NCBI RefSeq assembly: GCF_001421765.1
Contig: NZ_LMLA01000001.1
Coordinates: 62,001 to 126,000 of the forward strand
Direction: 5' to 3'
Source of the DNA: Sphingomonas sp. Leaf32
GTDB taxonomy: Bacteria > Pseudomonadota > Alphaproteobacteria > Sphingomonadales > Sphingomonadaceae
Length of the DNA: 64,000 bases
Both the position numbers and the translations under genes were made by a program. Positions 16,617 to 25,997 of this stretch are shown piece by piece (within the stretch, counting starts at the first letter, position 1; each line of letters begins with the position of its first letter). The notes under the pieces were generated by a model that saw only the letters and a program-made list of their open reading frames with translations, did no database searches and was not told where the DNA came from.

Positions 16617-17984
16617 TTATCCCCGCGTCACCCCCGACGCCGCGAGTTGCGCATCGACCTCCGCCAGCAACCGCTGCAACCCCGCTGCGTCGCGCGCCTC
16701 GGCGCGTGCGGTCAGCACGTCCTGCGTGTTCGATGCGCGCAGCAGCCACCAGCCATCCGCCGTCGTCACCCGCGCACCATCGGTGGTGTTCACCGCCGCA
16801 CCTGCCGCCTGCAACCGCGCCAGCACTTCGTCGACCACCGCGAACTTGCGCTCCTCGCTCACCCGAAACCGCAGTTCCGGCGTGTTCACCATCTCGGGCA
16901 TCGCGTCGCGCAATTCGCTGAGCGACCGCCCGCTCAGATGGATCGCGCGGATCAGCCGCACCGCCCCGTAGGGCGCATCGTCGAACCCGTAATCCTCACC
17001 GCCGAAAAAGATATGCCCCGACATTTCGGCCGCCAGCGGCGCGCCGGTCTCGCGCATCTTGGTCTTCATCGGGCTGTGCCCGGTCTTCCACATGAGCGGT
17101 TTGCCGCCGAGTTCCGCGATGCGGTCGAACAGCGCCTGGCTGGCCTTCACATCGGCGATGATCGTCGCGCCGGGCGTTTCCTTCAGCGCCGGTTCGGCAA
17201 GGATCGCGAGCAGCTGATCGCCCCACAGCACCCGCCCCTGCCCGTCGACCGCGCCGATCCGGTCGCCATCGCCGTCGAAGGCCAGTCCGAAATCGAGCTG
17301 CTTTTCGGCGACAAGTCGTTGCAGATCGACCAGATTTTTAACTTCGGTAGGATCGGGATGGTGGTTCGGAAAATGTCCGTCGACTTCGGTGAACAGCAGA
17401 TGATGCTCACCCGGCAGCAGCGCGACCAGCCGCTCGATCACCGGCCCGGCGGCGCCGTTCCCCGCATCCCAGCCGATGCGATAGCTGCCCCCGGCATAGC
17501 CCGCGATCAGCCGGCCGACATAGGCGTCGGTGAAATCATGGTCCGAAACGGTTCCTTGCCCGTCGTCCCATTCGCCCGCCGCCGCCATCGCCCCGATCCG
17601 CTGGATGTCGGGACCGAAGAACGGACGCCGCTGCATCACCATCTTGAAGCCATTGTAATCGGCGGGATTATGGCTGCCGGTTATCTGTATGCCGCCATCG
17701 ACCTCCAGCACCGCCTCGGCATAATATAGCATCGGCGTGGGGGCGAGGCCGATGCGCACCACATCGACCCCGCTTCGTGTCAGTCCCTCGACCAGTGCAG
17801 CTTCCAGCTCGGGCGAGGACAGCCGCCCGTCGCGGCTGACGACGACCCGCGTGCCGCCCGCGCGGCGCAGCAGCGTGGCGAAACACCGCCCGATCGCCCG
17901 CGCATCGTCGACGCCCAGCGTCCGCCCGACGATGCCGCGAATGTCATACTCGCGCAGCGAACTTAGGTGGAAATCGTGGGACAT
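16617..17984 (-). CDS. Phosphomannomutase/phosphoglucomutase
   Basis: A 455-residue alpha-D-phosphohexomutase of the AlgC/ManB type, interconverting hexose 6- and 1-phosphates for surface polysaccharide and lipopolysaccharide precursors. All four signatures are intact: the phosphoserine loop [12 protein letters not shown] (S104), the Mg-binding DGDGD at 237-241, the sugar-binding AEMSGH, and the C-terminal phosphate loop around [15 protein letters not shown]. The start ([20 protein letters not shown]) matches the family. It stands alone between repeats, downstream of mipZ and the J-domain gene on the same strand. Confidence 0.93.
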   Translation of the reverse strand: MSHDFHLSSLREYDIRGIVGRTLGVDDARAIGRCFATLLRRAGGTRVVVSRDGRLSSPELEAALVEGLTRSGVDVVRIGLAPTPMLYYAEAVLEVDGGIQITGSHNPADYNGFKMVMQRRPFFGPDIQRIGAMAAAGEWDDGQGTVSDHDFTDAYVGRLIAGYAGGSYRIGWDAGNGAAGPVIERLVALLPGEHHLLFTEVDGHFPNHHPDPTEVKNLVDLQRLVAEKQLDFGLAFDGDGDRIGAVDGQGRVLWGDQLLAILAEPALKETPGATIIADVKASQALFDRIAELGGKPLMWKTGHSPMKTKMRETGAPLAAEMSGHIFFGGEDYGFDDAPYGAVRLIRAIHLSGRSLSELRDAMPEMVNTPELRFRVSEERKFAVVDEVLARLQAAGAAVNTTDGARVTTADGWWLLRASNTQDVLTARAEARDAAGLQRLLAEVDAQLAASGVTRG

Positions 17985-18060
17985 GCGGGGAATCCTGCCG
18001 GGTTTGAGGCTGGCTACCTTAGGGGCAAGCGGTCGGGCTGAGTAGAGGAAGGAGTTAGGG

Positions 18061-18220
18061 GTTCGCGTGGAGGCGCGGAGACGCGGAGGGGTTGCGCTCC
18101 GGGCAAGCCCTCCGCGATCGGAAGACCCTATCTCTAGCTGCGACCATGGATAGAGGCCGCTGGCGCGGGGGACGTCACGTCAGACGCAACCCCTCCGCGT
18201 CTCCGCGCCTCCGCGCGAAC
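18061..18220. repeat. Inverted repeat, family B, copy 1 (GGCGCGGAGACGCGGAGG arms)
   Basis: Arms of 36 bases at 18061-18096 and 18185-18220 are reverse complements with one mismatch (GTTCGCGTGGAGGCGCGGAG against its complement). The loop of ~88 bases has no coding signal. A second copy with longer arms lies at 20294-20470. It separates the mutase gene from the J-domain gene. Confidence 0.9.
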
Positions 18221-18239
18221 CAATCTCTTCTTCTACAAA

Positions 18240-18494
18240 CTAATGCCGAAGCCGCCCCAACAGCACATCCCTCGCCGCATTGATCCGCCTGGCCAAATCC
18301 GCCGACCCACCGCGATCGGGATGCACCGCCTGCATCAGCCGCCGGTGCGCCGCGCGGATCTCACCGACCTTGGCATCCTTCCCGACCCCCAGGATCGCCC
18401 GCGCCTCCGCCTCGCTGCCGACCTTCTTGGGCTTGGCGCGCAGCCACAGCCAGAAGGCGACGAGGATCGCAAGGATCAGGACCAGCTTCACCAT
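18240..18494 (-). CDS. Membrane-anchored J-domain protein
   Basis: An 84-residue protein: one N-terminal transmembrane helix (LVLILAILVAFWLWL, residues 4-18), a short basic linker, then a minimal J-domain with helix II AHRRLMQAVHPD and the HPD tripeptide at 58-60, ending DVLLGRLRH. J-domains stimulate Hsp70 ATPases. The layout (TM helix plus C-terminal J-domain) resembles Tim14/Pam18-like and DjlC-like proteins, so it probably recruits DnaK to the inner membrane. It begins 6 bp after the mipZ stop, suggesting one transcript. The client is unknown. Confidence 0.88.
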   Translation of the reverse strand: MVKLVLILAILVAFWLWLRAKPKKVGSEAEARAILGVGKDAKVGEIRAAHRRLMQAVHPDRGGSADLARRINAARDVLLGRLRH

Positions 18495-18500
18495 GCGGCG

Positions 18501-19298
18501 TCAGGCGACGAGCGGCGAACCGGCCGGCTCGGGCAATTGCAGCCCGCCCATCATCTCGCGCAACTCCTGCCGCGCGGCGACATGCGCCAGCCCCATCTCG
18601 CCGAACTCGTTGCGGTCGAGCATGGTCAACCCCGACGGGAACAGCTCGCGATAGATCACGCGTTCCGACAGGCCCGACGTCACGCGAAAACCGACGCGCT
18701 TCGATAACTGCGTGATCGCCTCCGACACGCGACGCATGTTGCGCGCCTCGATATGCTGCAACCGGTTGCGCAACACGACCCAGTCGATCGTCGAGCCGTC
18801 GATCTTGGCGCGGTGCTTGCGCGTTTCCCAGATCAGCTCGGAATAGAAACTCGGCCGTGTCACCTTGAACGTGTCGGGATCGACCTGCCCGATCAGGTCG
18901 AAATCGACGAAACTGTCGTTCATCGGCGTGACCAGCGTGTCGGCGTTCGTCACCGCGATCCGCGCGAACCGGTCGTCGCGGCCCGGCGTGTCGATGACCA
19001 TATATTCGGCCTGCTCACCGAGGCGTCCGAGGCAGTCGTTGAACCACGCCATGCTCTCGCCGTCATGCGTCTCGTACACCGGCATCGGCAGGTTGCGGCC
19101 GGTGCGCTTGATCGTCTCCGCGCGATTGTCGAGATAGCGCCCCAGCGTGCGCTGGCGATGGTCGAGGTCGAAACAGGCGACACGCGCGCCCTTGGCGGCC
19201 AGCGCGATGGCGACGTGAACCGCCGTCGTCGACTTGCCGGTGCCGCCCTTTTCATTGGCGAACACGATGACGTGCAATCGATCCGAAGCTTCGTCCAA
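18501..19298 (-). CDS. mipZ: MipZ-type ParA-family division-site ATPase
   Basis: A 265-residue ParA/MinD-superfamily ATPase. The deviant Walker A motif is EKGGTGKSTT (K17 and K22), followed by ACFDLDHRQRTLGRYLDNR, a MipZ-specific segment, and Walker B MVIDTPG. In Caulobacter, MipZ forms a gradient from the ParB-bound poles and inhibits FtsZ, placing division at mid-cell. No ParB gene is adjacent, which is normal for mipZ. It is divergent from panC with an 84-bp gap and leads a two-gene unit with the J-domain gene. Confidence 0.9.
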   Translation of the reverse strand: MDEASDRLHVIVFANEKGGTGKSTTAVHVAIALAAKGARVACFDLDHRQRTLGRYLDNRAETIKRTGRNLPMPVYETHDGESMAWFNDCLGRLGEQAEYMVIDTPGRDDRFARIAVTNADTLVTPMNDSFVDFDLIGQVDPDTFKVTRPSFYSELIWETRKHRAKIDGSTIDWVVLRNRLQHIEARNMRRVSEAITQLSKRVGFRVTSGLSERVIYRELFPSGLTMLDRNEFGEMGLAHVAARQELREMMGGLQLPEPAGSPLVA

Positions 19299-19382
19299 AG
19301 CGCGTTAACCCAAGTCTGTTGATCCGCGGCGGCTTGCCCCATAGAAGCCGCCTCCCCCGTCCATATCGAAGGGCCATCGGCC

Positions 19383-20222
19383 GTGCAAATTATCCGTCGA
19401 CTGGAAGCGCTTCGCGAAGCACTTGGCCACTATGCGCTGGCTGGCGAGGCGGTCGCGCTGGTTCCGACCATGGGCGCGCTCCACGCCGGGCACATGGCGC
19501 TGGTCGATGCCGCACGCCGCCTGGCGCCCCGCGTCGTCGTCTCGATCTTCGTGAACCCGAAGCAGTTCGGCCCGGACGAGGACCTCGCCCGCTATCCCCG
19601 GCGGGAGGCGACCGATGCGCAGATGCTCTCCGAAGCCGGCGTCGACATCCTGTGGGCGCCGGAAGTCGAGGAAATGTACCCGGCGGGCTTCGCGACCAAC
19701 ATCAGCGTCACCGGCGTCAGCGAGGTGCTGGACGGCGCGCACCGCCCCGGCCATTTTGACGGGGTGGCGACGGTGGTCGCGAAGCTGTTCGGGCAGGTCC
19801 GCCCTACCGTCGCGCTGTTCGGCGAAAAGGATTTCCAGCAACTGGCCGTCGTCCGCCGGATGACCGCCGACCTCGACCTCGGCGTCGAGATCGTCGGCGT
19901 GCCGACCCAGCGCGAGGATGACGGCCTCGCCCTGTCCTCGCGCAACATCTATCTCGACGAAGGCGAGCGCGCCCGCGCCATCACCCTGCCCCGCGCCATG
20001 GGCGAGGCGAAACGCGCGATCGAGCGCGGCGACGATGTGGCGACCGCCCTGTCCGCCGCCATCGCGACGCTGACCCGTGCGGGCTTCGATCCCGATTACG
20101 TCACCTTGGTCGACGCCGACACCCTCGGCGACCCGGTACGCGGCCACTCCGCCCGCCTCCTCGCCGCCGCCCGTCTGGGCACGACGCGGCTGATCGACAA
20201 CATCGCGGTCGAGTTCGAATAG
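19383..20222 (+). CDS. panC: Pantothenate synthetase
   Basis: A 279-residue pantothenate synthetase that joins pantoate and beta-alanine with ATP, the last step of vitamin B5 synthesis before coenzyme A. Seen: VPTMGALHAGHMALV with the HIGH-like HAGH, SIFVNPKQFGPDEDL, the FGEKDFQQLAVVRRM pantoate-binding region, and the SSRN loop (ALSSRNIYL). Full length. It is divergent from mipZ; panB is not in the window. Confidence 0.95.
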   Translation: MQIIRRLEALREALGHYALAGEAVALVPTMGALHAGHMALVDAARRLAPRVVVSIFVNPKQFGPDEDLARYPRREATDAQMLSEAGVDILWAPEVEEMYPAGFATNISVTGVSEVLDGAHRPGHFDGVATVVAKLFGQVRPTVALFGEKDFQQLAVVRRMTADLDLGVEIVGVPTQREDDGLALSSRNIYLDEGERARAITLPRAMGEAKRAIERGDDVATALSAAIATLTRAGFDPDYVTLVDADTLGDPVRGHSARLLAAARLGTTRLIDNIAVEFE

Positions 20223-20293
20223 AGAGCTTGCGTTGACGTCACCCCAGCGCGGGCTGAGGCCAACCGGTTACGAAGCACCCCCCCTTGCCAAAA

Positions 20294-20470
20294 GAAGGTT
20301 TGTTCACGCGAAGGCGCGGAGACGCGGAGGGGTTGCGACCTGTGCAACGTCACCCGCGCCAGCGGCCTCTATCCATGGTTGCAACGAGCGATATGGTCTG
20401 CCGGTCGCGAAACGGTCGTCAAGAGCGCAACCCCTCCGCGTCTCCGCGCCTTCGCGTGAACAAACCTTCT
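20294..20470. repeat. Inverted repeat, family B, copy 2
   Basis: Arms of ~45 bases at 20294-20337 and 20426-20470 begin AGAAGGTTTGTTCACGCGAA and carry the same GGCGCGGAGACGCGGAGGGG core as 18061-18220. The loop is ~88 bases, the same size as copy 1, and both loops contain ACCATGGATAGAGGCCGCTGG-like sequence on one strand or the other, so the whole unit is mobile or copied, not just the arms. Confidence 0.88.
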
Positions 20471-20797
20471 TCTACCCTCGCGTCGTCGCGGCCGACCGCG
20501 ACGACCTGCCGCAAACCGCAATCTGCTTTCCTACAGCGCCATGCCCTGGCAGGCTCGAACGGTTCTTTGCCATCGTCGAACGACCAGCAACCTTGGCGCA
20601 TATTCCGGCGACCGCCGGCGTCAGACGTCAACTTTGGCAATCCGCGCCTACCCCGAACGTCACCCCGGGCTTGACCCGGGGTCCCGCTTCTTCTCCACCG
20701 GCAGCAAGAAAGCGGGACCCCGGATCAAGTCCGGGGTGACGAAACAGCGAAGGTGCGAAAAAACGCCGCGAGTGTGAACTTCGTGAACTTTGGCCAC
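20471..20797. other. Gene-free spacer between panC and ppc holding repeat family D, copy 1
   Basis: No gene is supported between the family B repeat and the ppc stop. At 20659-20690 and 20712-20741 lie complementary arms CGTCACCCCGGGCTTGACCC and GTCCGGGGTGACG with GTCCCGC/GCGGGAC inside; this is family D, seen also at 29071 and 62819. The remainder (20471-20658) has no recognisable signal. Because panC and ppc converge here, the hairpins may terminate both transcripts. Confidence 0.75.
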
Positions 20798-23473
20798 TTA
20801 CCCGCTGTTGCGCAGCGCCGTCGCGATGGCGTTGATCGACAGCAGGATGCCCTCGCCGATCCGCGCATCCGCCTCACCCGCGCGGTGGCGCTTAAGCAGT
20901 TCGATCTGCAGCAGGTTCAGCGGCTCGATATACGGCGTGCGCAGCCGGATCGACGCTTCCAGCGCCGGGCTTTTCTCCAGCAGCCGCGTCTGGCGCGTCA
21001 CCGACAGCAGCCCGTCATGCGTCGCCTGCCAGCCGCTCCGGATACGCCCGAAGATCGCCTCCGACAGCGCCTTGTCCTCGACAAGGCCCGCATAGCGCGC
21101 CGCCACGTCCATGTCGGACTTGGCCAGCACCATCTCCATGTTCGCCAGCGTCGCAGCGAATAGCGGCCATGCGCTGGCCATTTCGCGCAGCAGCCCCTTG
21201 TCCTCGAACCCGGTCAGCGCCGCGCCGACCCCGTACCAGCCCGGCAGCATTATCCGCGCCTGTGCCCAGCTGAACACCCACGGGATCGCGCGCAGATCCT
21301 CGATCGCGTCGGACTTCTTCCGGCTCGCCGGGCGCGACCCGATCTTCAGGCCGGCGATCTCGGCGATCGGCGTCGCCTGGCGGAAGAAGGTCGTGAAGCC
21401 GTCGGTGCCATAGACGAGACCGCGATAGGTCTTGAACGCGGTCTCCGACAGCGTGTCCATCGCCGCGGCAAAGCGCGCCGCATCGGCCGGTGACAGCAGC
21501 TCCGGCTCGAGGCTGGCGAGCAGGGTCGCCGACGTCATCGCCTCCAGGTTCGTCACCGCGCTGTCGCGCGTGCCGTATTTGGCCGCGATCACCTCGCCCT
21601 GTTCGGTGATGCGGATGCGGCCCTGCACCGTGTCGTGCGGCTGCGCGCGGATCGCGGCGAAGGACGACCCGCCGCCACGACCCACCGCCCCGCCGCGGCC
21701 GTGGAACAGCTGCATCCCGATGCCGGCCTCCTCGAACACCGGCGCCAGCGCGGTCGATCCCTTGGACAACTGCCAGGTGGAGGTCAGATAGCCGCCGTCC
21801 TTGTTCGAGTCGGAATAGCCGATCATCACTTCCTGATGGCCACGCTTGCGGGCGATCGCGGCGACCTCGGGCAGGGCCAGCCACCTGGTCATGATCGCGG
21901 GCGCAGCCTCCAGATCGGCGACCGTCTCGAACAGCGGGATCGCCATGATATGCGCCTGCGGCTCGTCGCCCGGCACGTACAGGCCCGATTCCTTCATCAG
22001 CAGATGGACTTCCAGCAGGTCCGACACCGACTGCGCCATCGACACGATATAATGGCGGATGCACTCGCGGCCGTAGCGGGCATGGGCGGCCGCCGCCTCG
22101 CGCAGGATCGCCAGTTCGGACGCGGTCTGCTCCGAATACGCCGCATAGGGGCTGACGAGGGGACGCGGGCTTTCCAGCTCGCGCCGCAGCAACGCGACGC
22201 GCGCCTCTTCGTCCAGCGCGACATAGTCCGCCTCGACGCCCGCGACCTTCAGCAGTTCGGCGACCACGCTTTCATGGATCACGCTGTTCTGCCGCATGTC
22301 GAGCGTGGCGAGGTGGAAGCCGAACGTCTCCACCGCGCGGATCAACCGGCCGAGCGCACCGCCGGTCGACAGCGGGCCATTGCCCTCCTGCACCAGCCCG
22401 CGCGCCAGCGTCGCCAGGTCGGCGCGGAAGGCAGCGGGATCGGCATAGGGTTCGCCGGTCAGGTTGCCCGGACGCGGTGCCGCCTTGCCGGTCAGCTTGC
22501 TGTGCGTCGCAGCCAGCCGGGCATAGACACCGCTGATCGCCCGGCGGAACGGTTCGTCGGCACGCGATGCGGCATTGTCGCCGCTCTTGTCGGCCAGCGC
22601 CGCGATCGCCGCGTCCACCGCGACATGCTCGGTCGAGATCGACAGTTCCGCACCCAGGCTGTGGAGCTGGTCGAGATAATAGCCCAGCACCGCCTCCGCC
22701 GCCTTGGCCAGCGCGAGGCGCATCGCGGCGGCATCGACGAACGGGTTGCCGTCGCGGTCGCCGCCGATCCAGCTGCCGGGCTTCAGGAACGACGGCGGCC
22801 GCTCGCCCAGCACCCGTTCCCACCGGGCATAGAGCGCGGGCAGCGTCGGCAGGAAGATGTCGCGCAGATAGCTGAGCGCCGTCTCCACCTCGTCGGCGAC
22901 GTACAGCCGCTCGCGTCGCAGCACGCGGGTCTGCCACAACAGCGCGATCTGACGCAGGATCGCCTCGTCCACCCGGTCGCCCTCGGCCGTCTCATCGCGG
23001 CCCTGATCCTTCAGTTCCAGCAGGTCGGCGATGCGGTTCTTGTGGTCGATCATCGACTTGCGCCGAACCTCGGTCGGGTGCGCGGTCAGCACCGGCGCGA
23101 TGAGCGCGTGGTCGAGCAGGGCGCGCACGGCATCCGCGCCGATCCCCTCGGCCTGCAGCTTCTCGATCGCGGTGGCGACGTCCGCCCCCGGCTCGGCGGC
23201 GATGCCCTGCCGGTCCTCGGCGAGGTTCGCGAGCATCGAGAACAGCATGAACCCGCGCACGAACGCGATCGTGTCGTCGAGGCTGAGGCTGTCCAGCCCC
23301 AGGTCGATCCCGTCCGCCCCCGCCACGCCGCGATGCCGGTCGACCGACGTGGATCGGATATGCTCGATCCGCTTGAACAGCGCCTCCCCGCCATAGGTAC
23401 GGATGACATCGCCCAGCAGCCGGCCGAGGAAGCGGATGTCGGGATTGTTCGTGATGGGGGGAAGAGTCGTCAT
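20798..23473 (-). CDS. ppc: Phosphoenolpyruvate carboxylase
   Basis: An 891-residue PEP carboxylase, which adds bicarbonate to PEP to form oxaloacetate and refills the citric acid cycle. Seen: VLTAHPTEVRRKSMIDH with the catalytic His, GSWIGGDRDGNPFVD, LDMRQNS, EVMIGYSDSNKDGGYLTS, FHGRGGAVGRGGG, and the C-terminal RLRTPYIEPLNLLQIELLKR and LSINAIATALRNSG. Length matches the family. Flanking genes are unrelated, and it ends facing panC across a repeat-filled gap. Confidence 0.97.
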   Translation of the reverse strand: MTTLPPITNNPDIRFLGRLLGDVIRTYGGEALFKRIEHIRSTSVDRHRGVAGADGIDLGLDSLSLDDTIAFVRGFMLFSMLANLAEDRQGIAAEPGADVATAIEKLQAEGIGADAVRALLDHALIAPVLTAHPTEVRRKSMIDHKNRIADLLELKDQGRDETAEGDRVDEAILRQIALLWQTRVLRRERLYVADEVETALSYLRDIFLPTLPALYARWERVLGERPPSFLKPGSWIGGDRDGNPFVDAAAMRLALAKAAEAVLGYYLDQLHSLGAELSISTEHVAVDAAIAALADKSGDNAASRADEPFRRAISGVYARLAATHSKLTGKAAPRPGNLTGEPYADPAAFRADLATLARGLVQEGNGPLSTGGALGRLIRAVETFGFHLATLDMRQNSVIHESVVAELLKVAGVEADYVALDEEARVALLRRELESPRPLVSPYAAYSEQTASELAILREAAAAHARYGRECIRHYIVSMAQSVSDLLEVHLLMKESGLYVPGDEPQAHIMAIPLFETVADLEAAPAIMTRWLALPEVAAIARKRGHQEVMIGYSDSNKDGGYLTSTWQLSKGSTALAPVFEEAGIGMQLFHGRGGAVGRGGGSSFAAIRAQPHDTVQGRIRITEQGEVIAAKYGTRDSAVTNLEAMTSATLLASLEPELLSPADAARFAAAMDTLSETAFKTYRGLVYGTDGFTTFFRQATPIAEIAGLKIGSRPASRKKSDAIEDLRAIPWVFSWAQARIMLPGWYGVGAALTGFEDKGLLREMASAWPLFAATLANMEMVLAKSDMDVAARYAGLVEDKALSEAIFGRIRSGWQATHDGLLSVTRQTRLLEKSPALEASIRLRTPYIEPLNLLQIELLKRHRAGEADARIGEGILLSINAIATALRNSG

Positions 23474-23603
23474 GGGGACACTTGCTGCAATGCGGCAGGA
23501 TTTCGGTCAAGGCACGATGTCGCGGGTGGCCTAAACCACTGCCTTCGCGTACACGTGGCTGCGCTGCATTCGATCGCGGCCGACCGTTCGAAGGATGTGA
23601 CCG

Positions 23604-24047
23604 ATGCCGACGCCGATGACTGCCTGGTGGCAGATCTGGACCGATGCCGCGCGCAGCGGCCTGCAAGTCTGGGAAACGCTGGCCGCCTCCGCCGTGGTGA
23701 TCGACCGGCGGATGCCGATGATCGATGCCGGAATGCGTAATCCGTGGACCGCCGATCATGTCGAACTGACCGGCATGGTGACGGAGAAGGCACAGGCATT
23801 CGCCAAGGCCGGCGATTCGCTTGCCGCCGACATGGCGGCGATGCAGGGGCTGTGGATGCAGATGATGCAGGACGCCTGGTCGCTCGGCACCGCCGGGCGG
23901 ATGCCCTCACCCGGTCGGGTCGCGGCGAGCAGCGACCGCGCGATGCGGCTGGCGGCGGGGATGATCGGTGCCGGCGGGCGGGCACTGACGCCGATCCATG
24001 CCAAGGCGACGGCGAACGCGAAAAGGCTCGGCCCGCAAAAAAAGTGA
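23604..24047 (+). CDS. Hypothetical protein, methionine/alanine-rich, phasin-like composition
   Basis: A 147-residue protein with no recognised domain. It looks mostly helical, with amphipathic stretches (MAAMQGLWMQMMQDAWSLG) and a basic tail (TANAKRLGPQKK). It has no cysteine and no signal peptide. The composition and the WxxxWTDAARSGLQVWETLAAS opening recall phasins and PHA-granule proteins, but that is a weak hint. It is divergent from ppc, with a 130-bp gap. Its codon use matches the neighbours and it has no competing frame, so I think it is a real gene. Confidence 0.6.
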   Translation: MPTPMTAWWQIWTDAARSGLQVWETLAASAVVIDRRMPMIDAGMRNPWTADHVELTGMVTEKAQAFAKAGDSLAADMAAMQGLWMQMMQDAWSLGTAGRMPSPGRVAASSDRAMRLAAGMIGAGGRALTPIHAKATANAKRLGPQKK

Positions 24048-24150
24048 GCGGACGTTCACAATCGTTGAACCGTTCGCCGCGCGTAACGTTTATGCGGTCA
24101 GACCTTCGTTCGGGACGAGCCGCGCCATTCCTGCCCCCAACCTCACCGCA

Positions 24151-24831
24151 TCACCTGCGCCAGTCGAGCACCGGCCAACCCCGCTTGCGCGCCAGCGCCT
24201 TGAGCGGGGCGTGGGCGTTGACCGGAAACGGCTCGTCCGCCCATTCGAACACCGGCGCGTCGGACACATGGTCGCTGTAGAACCGCACGGCCACATCGCC
24301 ACGCGCGATACCCTGGCCGGCGGCCCAGACTTCGATCGCACGCAGCTTGGCCGCGCCATAGCAATTCTCGCCATCGATCCGCGCCAGCACGTCGCCGGCA
24401 TCCCCCCGCGCCGACTCGGTCGCGATTACCGCGTCGAAGCCGAGCAGTTGCGCGATCTCCTGCGCATAGAAGCGGTAGGACGCGGTGGCGAGGACGAGCA
24501 TCCGCCCCTCCGCCCGGTCCGCCTCGATCCGCGCCCGCGCCCCGTCGAGCAGACCGGTCGCGACCGTCGCGCGGGCAAAGGCACGCGCCGTTTCGATCAG
24601 CCGCGCATCGGGCACCGCCCGCCCCAAGACGAGGCGATGGGTCATCTCCTTCAACCGGTCGCGACCGTAGAGTTTCAACGCATAGCCGGCGACGGCGATG
24701 CCCGCGACCGGCAACAGCCACAGCGCACCCCGGCCCCGTTCCTTCAGCGCGTGGCGCAGGAACGGCGTCCAGGTCGCGACGCGGGTAATGGTCTTGTCCA
24801 TGTCATAGATGGCGAGGTCGCGGTGGCGCAT
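24151..24831 (-). CDS. HAD-superfamily hydrolase, subfamily IB (phosphoserine-phosphatase-like)
   Basis: A 226-residue HAD phosphatase. Motif I YDMDKT has the nucleophile Asp10 and acid/base Asp12; motif II is VLATASYRFY; motif III lies around GAAKLRAIEVW; motif IV is FYSDHVSDAPVF. A hydrophobic stretch (WLLPVAGIAVAGYALKLYG) in the cap may touch the membrane. IB members act on phosphoserine, phosphatidylglycerol phosphate or other lipid phosphates. It is divergent from the Mla lipid-transport genes, which hints at a lipid substrate, but nothing in the sequence fixes it. Start at 24831 (MRHRDLA) chosen over 24867. Confidence 0.83.
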   Translation of the reverse strand: MRHRDLAIYDMDKTITRVATWTPFLRHALKERGRGALWLLPVAGIAVAGYALKLYGRDRLKEMTHRLVLGRAVPDARLIETARAFARATVATGLLDGARARIEADRAEGRMLVLATASYRFYAQEIAQLLGFDAVIATESARGDAGDVLARIDGENCYGAAKLRAIEVWAAGQGIARGDVAVRFYSDHVSDAPVFEWADEPFPVNAHAPLKALARKRGWPVLDWRR

Positions 24832-24878
24832 GGGAAGCGCGCGTACCACCTTGCCGCGACGCCGCAAATCGCCGATGG

Positions 24879-25997
24879 ATGGCGGTGATGAGCGCTTCCG
24901 CCGATTTTTCGCACGACCGGGCCGATGGCGGGGGCGTGCTGCGCTTCACCGGCGACCTGTCGCTTAGCTCTGTCGGTGACCTGCCCGAACGGCTGAACGC
25001 CGTCGACGGACCGGTCGACCGCATCGACCTGTCGGGGGTCGACCGCATCGATACCGTCGGCGCGTGGCTGATCCACCGCTTCGCCCGCGACCGCGACGTG
25101 ACGATCGACGGGCTGAACACCGACAGCCGCCATCTGTTCGATCAGGTCGCCGCCGCCGACGACCCCGTGGTGCGCAAGGACAAGGCACTCAGCCCGCCGC
25201 TGCGCGTCTTGGAGGAAATCGGCGACGCGGTGTCGGGCAGCGCCCGACAGTTGCTCGGCCTGCTGGGCTTCATGGGCGCCACCGTCATCGCGTTCGGCAA
25301 CGTGCTGCGCCATCCGCGCCGCTTCCGCTTCAACGCGACGGTGCAGCGGTTCGAGGTCGTCGGCGTCTCCGCGCTCGGCATCATCGGCCTGATGAGCTTC
25401 CTGATCGGCATGGTCATCGCACAGCAGGGCGCGGTACAGCTACGGCAGTTCGGCGCTGAGGTGTTCACGATCAACCTGATCGGCCGCCTGACCTTTCGCG
25501 AACTGGGCGTGCTGATGACCGCGATCATGGTCGCGGGCCGCTCCGGATCGGCCTTCGCCGCGCAGCTCGGCACGATGAAGCTGACCGAGGAAATCGACGC
25601 GATGCGCACGATCGGCGTGTCGCCGATGGAGGCTTTGGTACTGCCACGCGTCATCGCCGCGATCGTGATGATGCTGCTGCTCGGCTTCTACGCCTCGATC
25701 ATCGCGATCATCGGCGGCGGCCTGCTCAGCTGGGCGCAGCTCGGCATCCCGCCGATCACCTTCGTCACCCGCATCCGCGAAGTCGTGCCGATCACCGACC
25801 TGTATATCGGTCTCATCAAGGCCCCGGTATTCGGCGCGATCATCGGCATTTCGGGCTGTTTCCACGGGATGCAGGTGGAGGGCGATGCCGAACAGGTCGG
25901 CAGCCGGACGACGGCGGCGGTGGTGCAGGCGATCTTCCTCGTGATCGTGCTCGACGCGTTCTTCGCCATCTTCTTTGCATGGATCGGCTGGATATGA
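24879..25997 (+). CDS. mlaE: MlaE-family lipid ABC transporter permease with N-terminal STAS domain
   Basis: A 372-residue fusion. Residues ~1-95 form a STAS (MlaB-like) domain (FTGDLSLSSVGDLPE, IDLSGVDRIDTVGAWLI); residues ~115-372 are the MlaE permease with about five membrane segments and the family stretch ELGVLMTAIMVAGRSGSAFAAQLGTM. In E. coli MlaB and MlaE are separate; the fused form is common in alphaproteobacteria. The complex moves phospholipids between inner and outer membranes. It overlaps the ATPase gene by four bases (ATGA). The exact start is uncertain: ATG 24879 or 24888, neither with a strong ribosome site. Confidence 0.92.
   Translation: MAVMSASADFSHDRADGGGVLRFTGDLSLSSVGDLPERLNAVDGPVDRIDLSGVDRIDTVGAWLIHRFARDRDVTIDGLNTDSRHLFDQVAAADDPVVRKDKALSPPLRVLEEIGDAVSGSARQLLGLLGFMGATVIAFGNVLRHPRRFRFNATVQRFEVVGVSALGIIGLMSFLIGMVIAQQGAVQLRQFGAEVFTINLIGRLTFRELGVLMTAIMVAGRSGSAFAAQLGTMKLTEEIDAMRTIGVSPMEALVLPRVIAAIVMMLLLGFYASIIAIIGGGLLSWAQLGIPPITFVTRIREVVPITDLYIGLIKAPVFGAIIGISGCFHGMQVEGDAEQVGSRTTAAVVQAIFLVIVLDAFFAIFFAWIGWI

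Noticed and set aside
21635..23740. A 701-residue plus-strand frame opposite ppc
   Set aside because: Antisense shadow of a fully recognisable PEP carboxylase.
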